Counted from the stretch's first letter, positions 28,149-38,049 are shown. The stretch is 64,000 nt of DNA from Alloalcanivorax profundimaris (GCF_015265435.1 NZ_JABJWH010000037.1:1-64000), one strand, 5' to 3'. A program made the numbers and translations. The notes: a model not told the origin generated them from the sequence alone.

Positions 28149-29051
28149 TCAGGCCGCCAGCCCCTCGCGGGGCACGGCGTGGCGCAGCACCTCGATGGCC
28201 TTGGGCCGGGGGAAGCTGTCCCGCCATACCAGGGCGATGGTGCGCGAAGGCACCGGCGGCGCGAACGGCCGCACCGCGAAGGTGGCCTTGTCGTAGCCGT
28301 GCTGGTGGAGCGCCGAGTTGGGCAGCACCGTGATGCCCAGGCCGGACGCCACCATGTGACGCAGGGTTTCCAGGGAGCCGCCCTCGATCTGCACCAGGTT
28401 GCGCTGGCGCTCGGAATCGATGGCCGGGCACAACTCCAGGACCTGGTCGCGGAAGCAGTGCCCTTCGCCCAGCAACAGCAGGGTTTCCTCCAGCAGTTGC
28501 TCCGGGCGGATCTGCTGTTGCTTGGTCCAGGGATGGTCGCCGGGCAGCAGCACCGAGAAGGATTCCTCGTACATCTTGGCGCGCACCAGGCCACCGCCGG
28601 AGAACGGCAGCGCCACGATAATGGCGTCCAGCTCGCCGCGGTCCAGTTTGCCGCGCAGCACGTGGGTGTAGTTCTCCTCGATGAACAGCGGCATTTCCGG
28701 GGCTTCCGCCCGCACCCGCGGCACCATGGTGGGGAACAGGTAAGGCGCCACCGTGAAGATGGCGCCCACGCGCAGGGGTGAGCCGAGCTGGTCGCGCTGG
28801 CTCATGGCCATCTGCTCCAGCAGGTCCGCCTGTTCCAGCACCCGCTGGGCCTGGGCGACGATGGGTTCCGCCTGGGGCGTGACCACCACCTCCCGGGGGC
28901 GCCGTTCGAACAGCGGCATGCCGAGCTGCTCTTCCAGCTTTTTGATCGCCGCGCTGAGGGTGGGCTGGCTGACGTTGCACACCTGCGCCGCGTGGCCGAA
29001 GTGACGCTCACGGGCGAGAGCGACCAGATAGCGAAGTTCTGTTAGGGTCAT
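28149..29051 (-). CDS. oxyR: Hydrogen-peroxide-sensing regulator OxyR
   Basis: 300 residues. The LysR winged helix begins MTLTELRYLVALARERHFGHAAQVCNVSQPTLSAAIKKLE. The redox pair is present at C199 and C208 in LGEGHCFRDQVLELC, the same positions and spacing as the peroxide-sensing cysteines of E. coli OxyR. The start ATG 29051 is 51 bases from the divergent epimerase-like gene. recG follows 10 bases downstream, a linkage conserved in pseudomonads. Confidence 0.95.
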   Translation of the reverse strand: MTLTELRYLVALARERHFGHAAQVCNVSQPTLSAAIKKLEEQLGMPLFERRPREVVVTPQAEPIVAQAQRVLEQADLLEQMAMSQRDQLGSPLRVGAIFTVAPYLFPTMVPRVRAEAPEMPLFIEENYTHVLRGKLDRGELDAIIVALPFSGGGLVRAKMYEESFSVLLPGDHPWTKQQQIRPEQLLEETLLLLGEGHCFRDQVLELCPAIDSERQRNLVQIEGGSLETLRHMVASGLGITVLPNSALHQHGYDKATFAVRPFAPPVPSRTIALVWRDSFPRPKAIEVLRHAVPREGLAA

Positions 29052-29102
29052 AAGCGCAACAAGTATTTTCGATGAACCCCCATTCTGCCGGACTGACTCC
29101 CA

Positions 29103-29930
29103 ATGAGCCATATTCTGATCGCCGGACTCGGTGACCTGGGCACCGGCCTGGCCGAACGGCTGCTCGCCGACGGCCACCGGGTGAGCGGTATCCGCCGTGG
29201 CCACGACGCCCCCGCCGGCGTCGATCTGTACAGCCAGGACCTGCTCGACGGCGCCCATCTGCTGCCGCCGGACCAGGTGGACCTGGCGGTGGTGATCATG
29301 ACGCCTTCGGAATACAACGAGGAAGGCTATCTCAAGGCCTATGTGCGCGCGCCGCTCAACCTGCTCGACGCCCTGGCCGCCCGCCAGCCCCTGCCGCCGG
29401 TGCTGTTCGTGTCCAGCACGGCGGTGTTCGGCGACCAGGACGGCGACCTGGATGAGACCACGCCGCCCCGCCCGAGCCGCTATAACGGCAAGGTGGTGCT
29501 GGCGGCGGAGCAGGAGATCAGCGCCCGAACCCTGGCCACGGTGGTGCGCTTCTCCGGCATCTACGGCCCGGGCCGCCGACGCCTGCTGAGCAAGGTGGAA
29601 AAGCTGATGCGCGGCGAGGAGGCCCTGCCCGCGCCGGCGTGGAGCAACCGCATCCACCGGGACGACTGCGTCGGCCTGCTGCACACCCTGGCCGGCCAGT
29701 GGCTGGCCGGCGAAACGGTGCCGCCGCTGGTGGTGGGCACCGACAACCATCCGGCCCGCAACCTGGACGTCTATCAATGGCTGGCGGAACGCCTGGGCGG
29801 CACCCTGGCGGTGCCGGACACGGAAGCCACCGGCAAGCGCCTGCGCAGCGGCTTCATCGCCGCAGGGGGCTACCGGCTGCGCTATCCGGATTACCGCGCC
29901 GGGTACCAGACCGTGCTGGAGGCGCGCTGA
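29103..29930 (+). CDS. NAD-dependent epimerase/dehydratase-like protein (YeeZ type)
   Basis: 275 residues of the extended short-chain dehydrogenase fold. The N-terminal motif HILIAGLGDLGTGLAERLLADGH is a GxGxxG turn, followed by VLFVSSTAVFGDQDGDLDE and RYNGKVVLAAEQ (YxxxK changed to YNGK) and VVRFSGIYGPGRRRLL. Members of this YeeZ-like group are unassigned sugar-nucleotide or small-molecule oxidoreductases. It is divergent from oxyR with a 51-base gap, so peroxide control is possible but unproven. Confidence 0.86.
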   Translation: MSHILIAGLGDLGTGLAERLLADGHRVSGIRRGHDAPAGVDLYSQDLLDGAHLLPPDQVDLAVVIMTPSEYNEEGYLKAYVRAPLNLLDALAARQPLPPVLFVSSTAVFGDQDGDLDETTPPRPSRYNGKVVLAAEQEISARTLATVVRFSGIYGPGRRRLLSKVEKLMRGEEALPAPAWSNRIHRDDCVGLLHTLAGQWLAGETVPPLVVGTDNHPARNLDVYQWLAERLGGTLAVPDTEATGKRLRSGFIAAGGYRLRYPDYRAGYQTVLEAR

Positions 29931-30067
29931 CCGCGCGAGTCCTGGGCCTGGCCCGCCCTCTGCGGTATCTTTAGCGCCCCCGGCCGGACTTGTGCCCGGT
30001 CACGGAATCAGTAGAGTGTGCGCCTTCGAGGCGCCGAGGCGGCGCGACCGCCCAAGGGGAGTGAAAC

Positions 30068-30568
30068 ATGACGATACCGGTAGCCGTGGTGATGGGGTCC
30101 CAATCCGACTGGGACACCATGAAGGAAGCGTGCGACGCGCTCAGCCAGTTCGGCGTGGGCTGGAAGGCGGAAGTCGTGTCCGCCCATCGCACGCCCAAGC
30201 GCCTGGTGGAATTCGCCGAGACCGCCGTGGACGAGGGCTACAAGGTGATCATCGCCGGCGCCGGCGGCGCCGCCCACCTGCCCGGCATGATCGCTTCCAT
30301 GACGCCGCTGCCGGTGCTCGGCGTGCCGGTGAAGAGCCGCGCCCTGTCCGGCCTGGACAGCCTGCTCTCCATTGTGCAGATGCCCAAGGGCGTGGCCGTG
30401 GGCACCCTGGCCATCGGCACCTCCGGGGCCTGGAACGCTGGCCTGCTGGCGGCGCAGATGCTGGGCACCCAGGACGATGCCCTGCTCAAGCGCATCGCCG
30501 ACTGGAAAGCGTCCCGGGCCGACGAGGTGCTGGCGGACGCGTCCCTCGGCCAGGAACCCTCCCAATGA
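30068..30568 (+). CDS. purE: 5-(carboxyamino)imidazole ribonucleotide mutase
   Basis: 166 residues. It moves the carboxyl group of N5-CAIR to give CAIR in purine synthesis. Motifs are [32 protein letters not shown] (catalytic His), [28 protein letters not shown] and [27 protein letters not shown] precedes the ATG. The stop overlaps the purK start. Confidence 0.97.
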   Translation: MTIPVAVVMGSQSDWDTMKEACDALSQFGVGWKAEVVSAHRTPKRLVEFAETAVDEGYKVIIAGAGGAAHLPGMIASMTPLPVLGVPVKSRALSGLDSLLSIVQMPKGVAVGTLAIGTSGAWNAGLLAAQMLGTQDDALLKRIADWKASRADEVLADASLGQEPSQ

Positions 30569-31671
30569 ACCGGGTGTTGGTACTCGGCGGCGGCCAGCTC
30601 GGCCTGATGATGGCCGAGGCCGCGGCCCGGCTTGGCCTGGTGGTGGATCGCTACGATCCGGAACGGGCGGTGCTGCTCCCCGGCACCTCCGATCTGGCGG
30701 TGCCGATTACCTGGGAAGAGTGCCTGGAGCGTTATCCGGTGATCACCGTGGAACGGGAAGCCTTCCCGGATACCGGCCTGTCCGCGCGGCTGGCGGCCAG
30801 CGACCGGTGCGTGGCGCGCGGTGCCCTGGCCACCATCCCCGACCGCTTCGATCAGAAGTCCATGCTCGACCGCCTGGGCATTCCCACCGCGCCCTGGCGG
30901 CTGCTGGACCGGGTCGAGGACCTGGCGGCGGCGGTCGGGGAATTCGGCGGCGTGGTGGTCAAGGCGCGCAGCGGCGGCTATGACGGCCGCGGCACCTGGA
31001 TCATCGGTGAAGGCGGTGATACCGGCGCGGTGCCCGCCGAGGAACTGGCCGGCCGCGCCATCGTCGAGAAGAAAATCCCGTTCCGCCGCGAGCTGTCCAT
31101 CGTCGGCGCCCGCAACCCGGCCGGCGAGACTCTGTTCTACCCGCTCACGCGGAACTGGCACGTGGACGGCATCCTGCGCCTGAGTCTGGCGCCGGCGGTG
31201 GCCAGCGCCGCCCTCCAGCCCCAGGCCGAGGACATCCTGCGGCGCATCATGGAGGAGCTGGACTACGCCGGCGTCATGGCGGTGGAATTCTTCGAGCAGG
31301 ACGGCGAGCTGCTGGTCAACGAGATCGCGCCCCGGGTGCACAACTCCGGCCACTGGACCCACGAAGGCGCCGACTGGTCCCAGTTCGACCTGCACGTCCA
31401 TGCCCTGGCCGGCGTGCCCCTGCATTCGCTGAACGTGCACGGGCCCACCGCCATGGTGAACCTGATCGGCACGCCCTTCGATCAGGCCTGGCTGCAGCAC
31501 CCCGGCGTGGTGCACTGGTACGGCAAGTCGGTGCGTCCGGGCCGCAAGGTGGGCCATGCGAACCTCACCGCCGACAGCCTGGATGGCCTGCGCAAAGGCC
31601 TGAAGGCCTGGGCGGATGTGCTGCCGGAAGGGTTCGAGAAGGTGCTGGACTCGGAGTTGTCGCTGGGCTGA
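30565..31671 (+). CDS. purK: 5-(carboxyamino)imidazole ribonucleotide synthase
   Basis: 368 residues of the ATP-grasp fold. It begins [24 protein letters not shown] and contains [20 protein letters not shown] (ATP-binding loop), [16 protein letters not shown] and [29 protein letters not shown]. It carboxylates AIR with bicarbonate and ATP, feeding PurE. The ATG at 30565 overlaps the purE TGA (ATGA), which fixes the start. The longer open frame before it is not used. Confidence 0.97.
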   Translation: MNRVLVLGGGQLGLMMAEAAARLGLVVDRYDPERAVLLPGTSDLAVPITWEECLERYPVITVEREAFPDTGLSARLAASDRCVARGALATIPDRFDQKSMLDRLGIPTAPWRLLDRVEDLAAAVGEFGGVVVKARSGGYDGRGTWIIGEGGDTGAVPAEELAGRAIVEKKIPFRRELSIVGARNPAGETLFYPLTRNWHVDGILRLSLAPAVASAALQPQAEDILRRIMEELDYAGVMAVEFFEQDGELLVNEIAPRVHNSGHWTHEGADWSQFDLHVHALAGVPLHSLNVHGPTAMVNLIGTPFDQAWLQHPGVVHWYGKSVRPGRKVGHANLTADSLDGLRKGLKAWADVLPEGFEKVLDSELSLG

Positions 31672-31696
31672 TCGCGATCACCCCCAGCGCCCAAAA

Positions 31697-31729
31697 ACAA
31701 CGCCCCGCATCGCGGGGCGTTGTCGTTTC
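31697..31729 (+). terminator. Terminator between purK and the convergent lipoprotein gene
   Basis: ACAACGCCCCGC (31697-31708), loop ATC, GCGGGGCGTTGT (31712-31723), then CGTTT. The stem is preceded by AAAAA, so it can terminate in both directions: purK from the left and the minus-strand hydrolase from the right. Confidence 0.85.
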
Positions 31730-31748
31730 AGGGCGGGCCAGCCGCCGG

Positions 31749-33227
31749 TCAGGGAACGCAGGCGGCCATGGCCGACGGCCGGGTGGCCTGGACCGCGGCC
31801 TCGTCATCGCCGCTGGCGTTGGTGGAAAAGGCGCAGCCGAAGGTGTCGGCGGCCACGGTGGACGGGGTCAGGAAGTCGTCGCCGGCCGGTTTGTTCTGGT
31901 TCTGCTCCCAGTCGATCATGTCGGCGAAGGCGGTTTCCTGCTCCGCCAGGGTGTAGTCGCAATGCCCCGGTGAACGGATCGCCCGCTGCACCAGCCAGCC
32001 GCCGTTGCCGTTGTCCTCGGCCCGTTCGCGGTAGAGCTGGCCGTGGCGGAACGGCACGTACAGGTCGCCCAGCCCCTGCAGGCTCACCACCGGAATGGTG
32101 AACTCGCCGTTGATGACCGGAATCCAGCGCAGGCCGTCGTCGCGCCGGGGGTTGGCGGACGGGTCGCCTTCCACGCGCAGGATGGTGTCGTTGAACGCCT
32201 GTTCCTCGGCGGTGAGCGGCGGGAAGTTGTCGAACTGGTAGGTGACGCCGGCGTTGCCGGTGAGGTTGCCGGCGAGGATGCCGTTGACGTCGCCGCCGCG
32301 ACCGCCGGTGCCCATCACCACGCCCCAGTAATAGGTGCGGAAGCCGGTGTCCGCCAGTGGCCGCTGGCCGCCGGACAGATTGCGCACCAGGGCCTGCATT
32401 TTCTCGCCGGCCTCGCTGGGCACGCCGAGAGTGGTGAGGGTGGGCGGGGTCTCCCAGACCACGGCGTTGATGGCGTCGAGGTCGAAGTTGCTGGCCGGGA
32501 TCCCGTTGAGCGGCGGCGCGTCCGGGTTCTCGAAGTGCGCCAGGTGCTGGGCGGCCATGGTGACCCGGGCCAGGTACTGGAACTCGAAGGTGTCGGCGAC
32601 CACGCCGCACATCGGCACCGCGCCGTCGTATTCCACGTGATTGTTGGCGGTGGCGTAGGTTTCCTGCTCGATGGCCGCCGCGGTCACGTGGCCGCCCATG
32701 GAGTGGCCGGTGATGTAGATCTTGGTGGGCGTCGCCAGAGTGCGGCCCTCGGCCTCGGCGATGTCGTTGAACGCCAGGGCCAGCTCGTTGGTGTCCTCCA
32801 CGCCGGCGCGCACGTCGTAGTAGTTGGTGGAATAGCTGGAGGCCGCCCAGGCGTAGCCGTTGTCCAGCAGCCACTGGCGGATGCTCGGGTTGGAGACGGT
32901 CAGTGTTTGACCCTCGCCCCGGTAGCCGTGGGCGTACATCACCAGCATGCCGTTCCAGTTCACCGGCACTTCGATTCGATAGCCGGCGCCGCTGGGGCGC
33001 ACGCCCCACCAGCGGTCCGCGTTGTCGTGGCCGCTGATGTCGGTTTCGTCGAAGGGCAGGCTGGCTTCGTTGATGCTGAACGAGCGGCTGTCCTGGGCGC
33101 GCTGTGGCTCCGGGTTGCCGCCGGTGTCGCTGTCGCTATCGCTGTCACCGCCGCAGGCGGTCAGCAGGCCGGCGGCGAACAGGCCACACAGCAGGGTCTT
33201 GGTGGCTTTTCCAGAATCGAAATTCAC
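31749..33227 (-). CDS. Secreted lipoprotein, alpha/beta-hydrolase (esterase/depolymerase-like)
   Basis: 492 residues. The lipoprotein signal LLCGLFAAGLLTAC is followed by GGDSDSDSDTGG, a flexible linker. The catalytic nucleophile elbow is ITGHSMGGHVTAA (GHSMG), preceded by an oxyanion-side segment WNGMLVMYAHGYRG. Later HG and DY segments could supply His and Asp. The start is GTG at 33227 with GGGAG upstream. The substrate is unknown; an outer-membrane or periplasmic esterase acting on polyester or lipid is plausible. It is one of two adjacent lipoprotein hydrolases with a similar GGDSDS linker but different catalytic elbows. Confidence 0.8.
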   Translation of the reverse strand: MNFDSGKATKTLLCGLFAAGLLTACGGDSDSDSDTGGNPEPQRAQDSRSFSINEASLPFDETDISGHDNADRWWGVRPSGAGYRIEVPVNWNGMLVMYAHGYRGEGQTLTVSNPSIRQWLLDNGYAWAASSYSTNYYDVRAGVEDTNELALAFNDIAEAEGRTLATPTKIYITGHSMGGHVTAAAIEQETYATANNHVEYDGAVPMCGVVADTFEFQYLARVTMAAQHLAHFENPDAPPLNGIPASNFDLDAINAVVWETPPTLTTLGVPSEAGEKMQALVRNLSGGQRPLADTGFRTYYWGVVMGTGGRGGDVNGILAGNLTGNAGVTYQFDNFPPLTAEEQAFNDTILRVEGDPSANPRRDDGLRWIPVINGEFTIPVVSLQGLGDLYVPFRHGQLYRERAEDNGNGGWLVQRAIRSPGHCDYTLAEQETAFADMIDWEQNQNKPAGDDFLTPSTVAADTFGCAFSTNASGDDEAAVQATRPSAMAACVP

Positions 33228-33350
33228 GGTCGCTTCTCCCTTTGTTCTTGATGTTATTGGTGTTTTTGTATTGTTGTTTCGCTATGCGGAATAGAATTTC
33301 CGAAACAGCGTGGCTCCAATATCGGACCGGGGAGAAGAGACTGTCAATAA

Positions 33351-33373
33351 AAAAGCCCCGCGTGAGGCGGGGC
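33351..33373 (-). terminator. Rho-independent terminator of the second lipoprotein hydrolase
   Basis: On the minus strand GCCCCGC (33373-33367), loop CTCAC, GCGGGGC (33361-33355) is followed by TTTT and further T/A-rich sequence. It lies 38 bases after the stop of the 33411-35195 gene. Confidence 0.85.
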
Positions 33374-33410
33374 GTCCCGGATAGTGGGAAAACGTGGAGA
33401 GGGCGTGGCG

Positions 33411-35195
33411 TCAGAAATCCACGCGCTGCATCACCAGGTCAGTGATCTGCACGGTGCCCGCCGGGGTTTCGTCGAAGGCCAGTTCCACCGCGTTCAGGTT
33501 GGTGAAATCGACGCCCTTGAAGGCGGTGAGCGGAATGTCCACGGCGTTGAGGGTGGTCTTCTGGGAACCGTGGTTGCTGTCGTAGAAGGCCCGGCCCGGG
33601 GGGTAGAACAGCCCGTCGCTGTAATCACTGGCCAGGGCTTCCACCCGGTTGCCGTCGCGGTCTTCCAGGATCACGTGGAAATCCTGGCCGCTCTCGTTGT
33701 CGGCATCGCCGTGGGACACGCCCACCCGCACGGACAGCACCTGGTAGTCGGTGGCGTTCAGGCCCAGCAGCTCGGAGCGGTAGGTGGCGCTGGTGTCCCA
33801 GGCCATGAACAGCTGCTCGGCGATGTTGAAGGTGGGCGTGGCCACGTCGCAGCCCTCGCCGGGCCGGCCGTTGGTTTGGCAGATGCCGTAGGAGGAGAAG
33901 CCGTCGAACCACACCGAGCCGCCCAGGTTGTTGGTGGTCAGGCTGGCCGGGTCCAGGGTGTCATCGATCACCAGCCGGTCCGCCGCCGGGGCGTGGACGC
34001 TGAGCAGGTAACGGTCGTCGCAGGGGCCCTGGCCGTCCGGGCAGATGCCGCCGGGCACCGGAGTCTGGCCGTTCCAGTAGGCGGCGAAATCCGACTCATG
34101 GCCGATGAAATAGCGGAAGAAGGAAGCGATGAAGAACAACCCCTGGGCCTGCTGCAGCTCCGGGGTGTCGCGGCCGTTGCCGGCGGCGTTCTCGCCGCAC
34201 CAGGGATCGTCGCCGTCGCTGTCCAGGATGGTCCAGTCGTCCGGCCGGCTGTCCGTGGTCCACACCGTGTTGTAGTAGTTGTGGTTGGCGCCCATGGGGA
34301 TCAGCTGGAATTTGGGGTAGGGGTCGTTATCCACGGCATAGCGGCTGGTGTCGTAGGCGAAGTTGCCCATCAGGTCTTCCACGTCGCCGTCGCAGTAACC
34401 GGCCAGGGCGACGAAATTCACCTGGCTCACGGTCTGGGTGTTGTAGTCCGTGGGCGCCAGGGAGAACACCGCGGTGATGTTGTGCGGCTCCGGCTGGGCG
34501 CGGTTGTAGAGCACCGTCTGGTTGACGCCCTCGCCGCCCCGGGAGTGCCCCATGATGCCGATCTCGCTCATGTCCAGCTTGCCCATCAGGGCGTCCAGGC
34601 CGAGGCCGCCGGCGGCGTTGATGTCGCGGAATTCATCCAGGTGGCGCACCACCAGCATGGCGCGGGCCAGGCCGCCGGTGTCGCCGTTGGACGGGCCGCT
34701 GTCGTTGTCGTTGATGTCGTTGGCGTCCACGGAGATCACCGCGTAGCCGTGGCTGGCCAGGTTCTCGGAGATGTACTCATAGCCCCGGAAGCTGGGGATC
34801 GGGTTGGCGCAGTCATCGTCATCGATGCCCCAGCCGTCGTAGCAGGTGCCGTGGCGGCCGTGCAGGAACAGCACCACCGGGAAGGGGCCGTCGGCGTCCT
34901 GGGGGTACTGGATGTAGCCGTGGATGTCGGTGTCGTAGCTGTCGCCGTTCTTGTTGTCGTACACGGTCATGCGGCCGAAGTCGTATTCCTCCTCGGCCAC
35001 GGCGTAGTCGCCCATGGTGGCCGCGTCGGCGGCGGTGGTGTTGGTGACCGGGTCCGGTTGCGTCCGTGGCGCCGGTGCTTCGCTGAAATCATCGTTGCTG
35101 TCGGAGTCACCGCCACAGGCACTCAACACCAGGGCGGCGGATAAAACAAAGGTGCTCATTCCCTTACGTCGAAGGGAGGACATTGCGATTGTCAT
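33411..35195 (-). CDS. Secreted lipoprotein, alpha/beta-hydrolase with C-terminal beta domain
   Basis: About 594 residues from ATG 35195 (35183 also possible; an upstream frame to 35231 is unlikely). The signal STFVLSAALVLSAC is followed by a GGDSDSND linker. The hydrolase domain contains FPVVLFLHGRHGTCYDGWG (HG oxyanion motif) and EIGIMGHSRGGEGVNQTV (GHSRG nucleophile elbow). The C-terminal 180 or so residues look like a beta-sandwich (VLSVRVGVSHGDADNESGQDF, VQITDLVMQRVDF). Many Asp residues and Cys pairs fit an extracellular protein. The substrate is unknown. Confidence 0.8.
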   Translation of the reverse strand: MTIAMSSLRRKGMSTFVLSAALVLSACGGDSDSNDDFSEAPAPRTQPDPVTNTTAADAATMGDYAVAEEEYDFGRMTVYDNKNGDSYDTDIHGYIQYPQDADGPFPVVLFLHGRHGTCYDGWGIDDDDCANPIPSFRGYEYISENLASHGYAVISVDANDINDNDSGPSNGDTGGLARAMLVVRHLDEFRDINAAGGLGLDALMGKLDMSEIGIMGHSRGGEGVNQTVLYNRAQPEPHNITAVFSLAPTDYNTQTVSQVNFVALAGYCDGDVEDLMGNFAYDTSRYAVDNDPYPKFQLIPMGANHNYYNTVWTTDSRPDDWTILDSDGDDPWCGENAAGNGRDTPELQQAQGLFFIASFFRYFIGHESDFAAYWNGQTPVPGGICPDGQGPCDDRYLLSVHAPAADRLVIDDTLDPASLTTNNLGGSVWFDGFSSYGICQTNGRPGEGCDVATPTFNIAEQLFMAWDTSATYRSELLGLNATDYQVLSVRVGVSHGDADNESGQDFHVILEDRDGNRVEALASDYSDGLFYPPGRAFYDSNHGSQKTTLNAVDIPLTAFKGVDFTNLNAVELAFDETPAGTVQITDLVMQRVDF

Positions 35196-35496
35196 GCTTT
35201 GTTCCCCGTCAATGAGTTGGCAAAAGCCCAAAATCTGGACGGGGGTCTACAAGGCAATTTGGGTGCCACCCGGGACAAAAAGGCGAACAGATGTTTACAG
35301 GGAAAAAGGCAAAGCCCTTGATTTATTAAGGAAATAGCCCGGGCTCACCTACCCGTTGGTAGGTCCGGAGTGAGACCGCTGCCCGGCGGCCCGGGTTGGT
35401 ACGGTGGTCCAAAGCTGTGCGGTGAATAATAAAAAGGGGCATCACAATGATGCCCCCTGGTGCGGAACGAAGTGACATTGTCACTTCCGGATGCCG
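35196..35496. other. Intergenic region of about 300 bases, no gene seen
   Basis: Upstream region of the minus-strand lipoprotein hydrolase and downstream region of ridA. It holds a small hairpin CCTACC-CGTT-GGTAGG at 35348-35363 and the ridA terminator at 35436-35456. The left part is AT-rich and should contain the hydrolase promoter, but I could not pick out a convincing -35/-10 pair. Confidence 0.6.
35431..35456 (-). terminator. Rho-independent terminator of ridA
   Basis: GGGGCATCA (35436-35444), loop CAA, TGATGCCCC (35448-35456). On the minus strand the stem is followed by TTTTT and TATTATT. It sits 40 bases after the ridA stop. Confidence 0.87.
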
Positions 35497-35883
35497 TCAG
35501 GCGATGTCCATGATGGCGTCCATTTCCACGCCGGCGCCCTTGGGCAGGGCCGCCACGCCGATGGCGGCGCGGGCCGGGTAGGGTTCCTGCAGGTAGCTGG
35601 CCATCACCTCGTTGACCAGCGCGAAGTGGCTCAGGTCGGTGAGGAAGATGTTCAGTTTGACGATGTCGGCCAGGCCGCCGCCGGCGGCTTCGCAGACCGC
35701 GGTCAGGTTGTCGAACACGCGGCGGATCTGCGCTTCCATGTCACCGTCCACCAGCTCCATGGTGGCCGGATCCAGCGGGATCTGGCCGGACAGGTAGACG
35801 GTGGTGCCGGCCTTGATGGCCTGGGAATAGGTGCCGATGGCGGCGGGCGCCCGGTCGGTTTTGATCACGGAATGATTGGACAT
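35497..35883 (-). CDS. ridA: Reactive intermediate/imine deaminase RidA
   Basis: 128 residues of the YjgF/YER057c/UK114 family. Typical segments are [58 protein letters not shown] and [23 protein letters not shown], including the conserved Arg of the active site (PARAAIGV). It hydrolyses reactive enamines and imines made by PLP enzymes. It follows spoT by 42 bases, as in related genomes. Confidence 0.95.
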   Translation of the reverse strand: MSNHSVIKTDRAPAAIGTYSQAIKAGTTVYLSGQIPLDPATMELVDGDMEAQIRRVFDNLTAVCEAAGGGLADIVKLNIFLTDLSHFALVNEVMASYLQEPYPARAAIGVAALPKGAGVEMDAIMDIA

Positions 35884-35925
35884 GATGACGTTTTCCCAAT
35901 GAATGACGGCGCCGGGCCGGCGGCC

Positions 35926-38049
35926 TCAGGCGCTGATACGGTGAATCCTCACAACATTGTCCAGCGTACGCAAACGTTTGATGATGCGCGCCAGATGAAT
36001 GCGGTCCTTGACCGTGAGGGTGACGTTGATGACCGACAGGGTCGGGTCCTTCTCGGCCATGTCGATGGTGTCGATGTTGGAGCCCAGCTCGGACACGCTG
36101 TTGGCCAGGGTGGCCAGCACGCCGCGCTTGTTGATCAGCTCGATGCGCAGGGCGGCGGTGAATTCCTGGGCCACGTCCTTGTCCCAGTCCAGCGCGATGC
36201 ATTTCTCCGGGGCGCCGCGCATTTCCGAGAGCAGGTTCTTGCAGGTGTCGCGGTGCACCACGATGCCCTTGCCGGCGCTCAGATGGCCGATGATGGTGTC
36301 TCCGGGCAGCGGATAGCAACACTTGGCGTAGGTGACCATCAGGCCTTCGCTGCCACGGATCGCCAGCGGGCGGCGGTCGCTCTCGCCGCTCTCCGCTTCC
36401 TCGGCGTCCTCCCGGGCCCCGGCCAGTTTGCGCGCCACCAGCGGCGCCAGCCGGTTGCCCATGCCGATGTCCTCCAGCAGATCGTCCACGGTGGCGTAAT
36501 TGTTGTCGGTGAGCTCCGTGGCCAGGGTGGCGTCGGAAAGCCGCGCCAGCTCCATTTCGTAGGCGCCCAGGGCCTTGTCCAGCAGGCGCCGGCCCAGTTC
36601 CGCGGCGTCCTCGCGGCGTTGCTGCTTGAGGAAATGGCGGATGTTGGAGCGCGCCTTGCCGGTGACCACGAAATTCAGCCAGCCCGGGTTGGGGCTGGCG
36701 TTGGGCGCGGTGATGATCTTCACGGTCTGGCCGGATTCCAACGGCGTGGACAGCGCCGCCAGCTTGCCGTCGATGCGTGCCGCCACGCAGCGGTTGCCCA
36801 CCTTGGTGTGCACCGCGTAGGCGAAGTCCACCGGGGTGGCGCCGGCGGGCAGCTCCTTGATGTCGCCCTTGGGCGTGAAGACGTAGGCCTCGTCCGGGAA
36901 CAGGTCCACCTTGACGTTCTCGATGAACTCCATGGAGTTGCCCGCCTTCTGCTGGATCTCCAGCAGGCGCTGCATCCAGGACTGGGCGCGGGTATGGGTG
37001 GGCGAGCCGGACTCGTCGTTGGCCTTGTACAGCCAGTGGGCGGCGATGCCGTTGTTGGCCATCGCCTCCATTTCCTCGGTACGGATCTGGATCTCCAGCG
37101 GAATGCCGGAGTGGGCCTTCAGGGTGGTGTGCAGCGACTGGTAGCCGTTGGCCTTGGGGATCGCCACGTAGTCCTTGAAGCGCCCGGGAATCGGGATGAA
37201 GTGGTTGTGCACCGCGCCCAGTACCCGGTAGCAGGTGTCCACCCGGTCGACGATGATGCGGAAGCCGAACACGTCCATGATCTCCGAGAACGGCTTATGC
37301 TGTTCCTTCATCTTCTGGTAGATGCTGTACAGGTGCTTCTCGCGGCCCAGCACCCGCGCCTCGATGCCCTCCTCCTTGAGGCTGTGCTCGATGCTCGCCT
37401 TGATCGAGGAAAGAATCTCCTTGCGGTTGCCCCGCGCCGACTGCACCGCCTTGCCGATCAGCCGGGCGCGCATCGGGTGGATGTTGTGGAAGGCCAGATC
37501 CTCGTATTCCACCCGCATGTTGTACATGCCCAGGCGGAAGGCGATGGGGGCGTAGATCTCCAGGGTCTCGGTGGCGATGCGGCGGCGCTTCTCCGGCTTC
37601 ATCACGTGCAGGGTGCGCATGTTGTGCAACCGGTCGGCCAGCTTCACCAGGATCACGCGGATATCCCGGGTCATGGCGAGCATCATCTTGCGCAGGTTCT
37701 CCGCCTGCTGCTCCGCCTTGGACTCGAACTTGATCTGGGCGATCTTGGAGACCCCGTCCACCAGCTCGGCCACTTCCTCGCTGAACTCCTCGGCCAGCTG
37801 CTCCTTGCTGTAGCCGGTGTCCTCGATCACGTCGTGCAGCATGGCCGCCATCAGCGAGGCGTAGTCCATGTGCATGTCCACCAGGATGTTGGCCACCGCC
37901 AGCGGATGGGTGATATAGGGGTCCCCGGTTCGCCGGTACTGGCCCTCGTGGGCGCTCTCGGCGAAATGGTAGGCACGCACCACCTGGGCGATCTGATCGT
38001 CCGTCAGGTAGCTGCGCAGCCGTTTTTGCAGGTTACGAATGGAGGGCAA
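35926..38049 (-). CDS. spoT: Bifunctional (p)ppGpp synthetase/hydrolase SpoT
   Basis: 707 residues. The HD hydrolase domain is intact: TGDPYITHPLAVA, then HD at 72-73 and ED at 76-77 in LHDVIEDTGYS. The synthetase domain follows (FRIIVDRVDTCYRVLGAVH, KDYVAIPKANGYQSLHTTL), then a TGS domain (VFTPKGDIKELPAGATPVDFAYAVHT) and a C-terminal ACT domain (GVLATLANSVSELGSNIDTI). The complete HD site separates it from RelA. It sets ppGpp levels in starvation. Order gmk-rpoZ-spoT-ridA is the conserved one. Confidence 0.97.
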   Translation of the reverse strand: MPSIRNLQKRLRSYLTDDQIAQVVRAYHFAESAHEGQYRRTGDPYITHPLAVANILVDMHMDYASLMAAMLHDVIEDTGYSKEQLAEEFSEEVAELVDGVSKIAQIKFESKAEQQAENLRKMMLAMTRDIRVILVKLADRLHNMRTLHVMKPEKRRRIATETLEIYAPIAFRLGMYNMRVEYEDLAFHNIHPMRARLIGKAVQSARGNRKEILSSIKASIEHSLKEEGIEARVLGREKHLYSIYQKMKEQHKPFSEIMDVFGFRIIVDRVDTCYRVLGAVHNHFIPIPGRFKDYVAIPKANGYQSLHTTLKAHSGIPLEIQIRTEEMEAMANNGIAAHWLYKANDESGSPTHTRAQSWMQRLLEIQQKAGNSMEFIENVKVDLFPDEAYVFTPKGDIKELPAGATPVDFAYAVHTKVGNRCVAARIDGKLAALSTPLESGQTVKIITAPNASPNPGWLNFVVTGKARSNIRHFLKQQRREDAAELGRRLLDKALGAYEMELARLSDATLATELTDNNYATVDDLLEDIGMGNRLAPLVARKLAGAREDAEEAESGESDRRPLAIRGSEGLMVTYAKCCYPLPGDTIIGHLSAGKGIVVHRDTCKNLLSEMRGAPEKCIALDWDKDVAQEFTAALRIELINKRGVLATLANSVSELGSNIDTIDMAEKDPTLSVINVTLTVKDRIHLARIIKRLRTLDNVVRIHRISA

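Noticed and set aside
28139-28594. Extension of recG upstream into oxyR
   Set aside because: The extra part is an alternative frame of oxyR and is unlike RecG. The family N-terminus begins at 28138.
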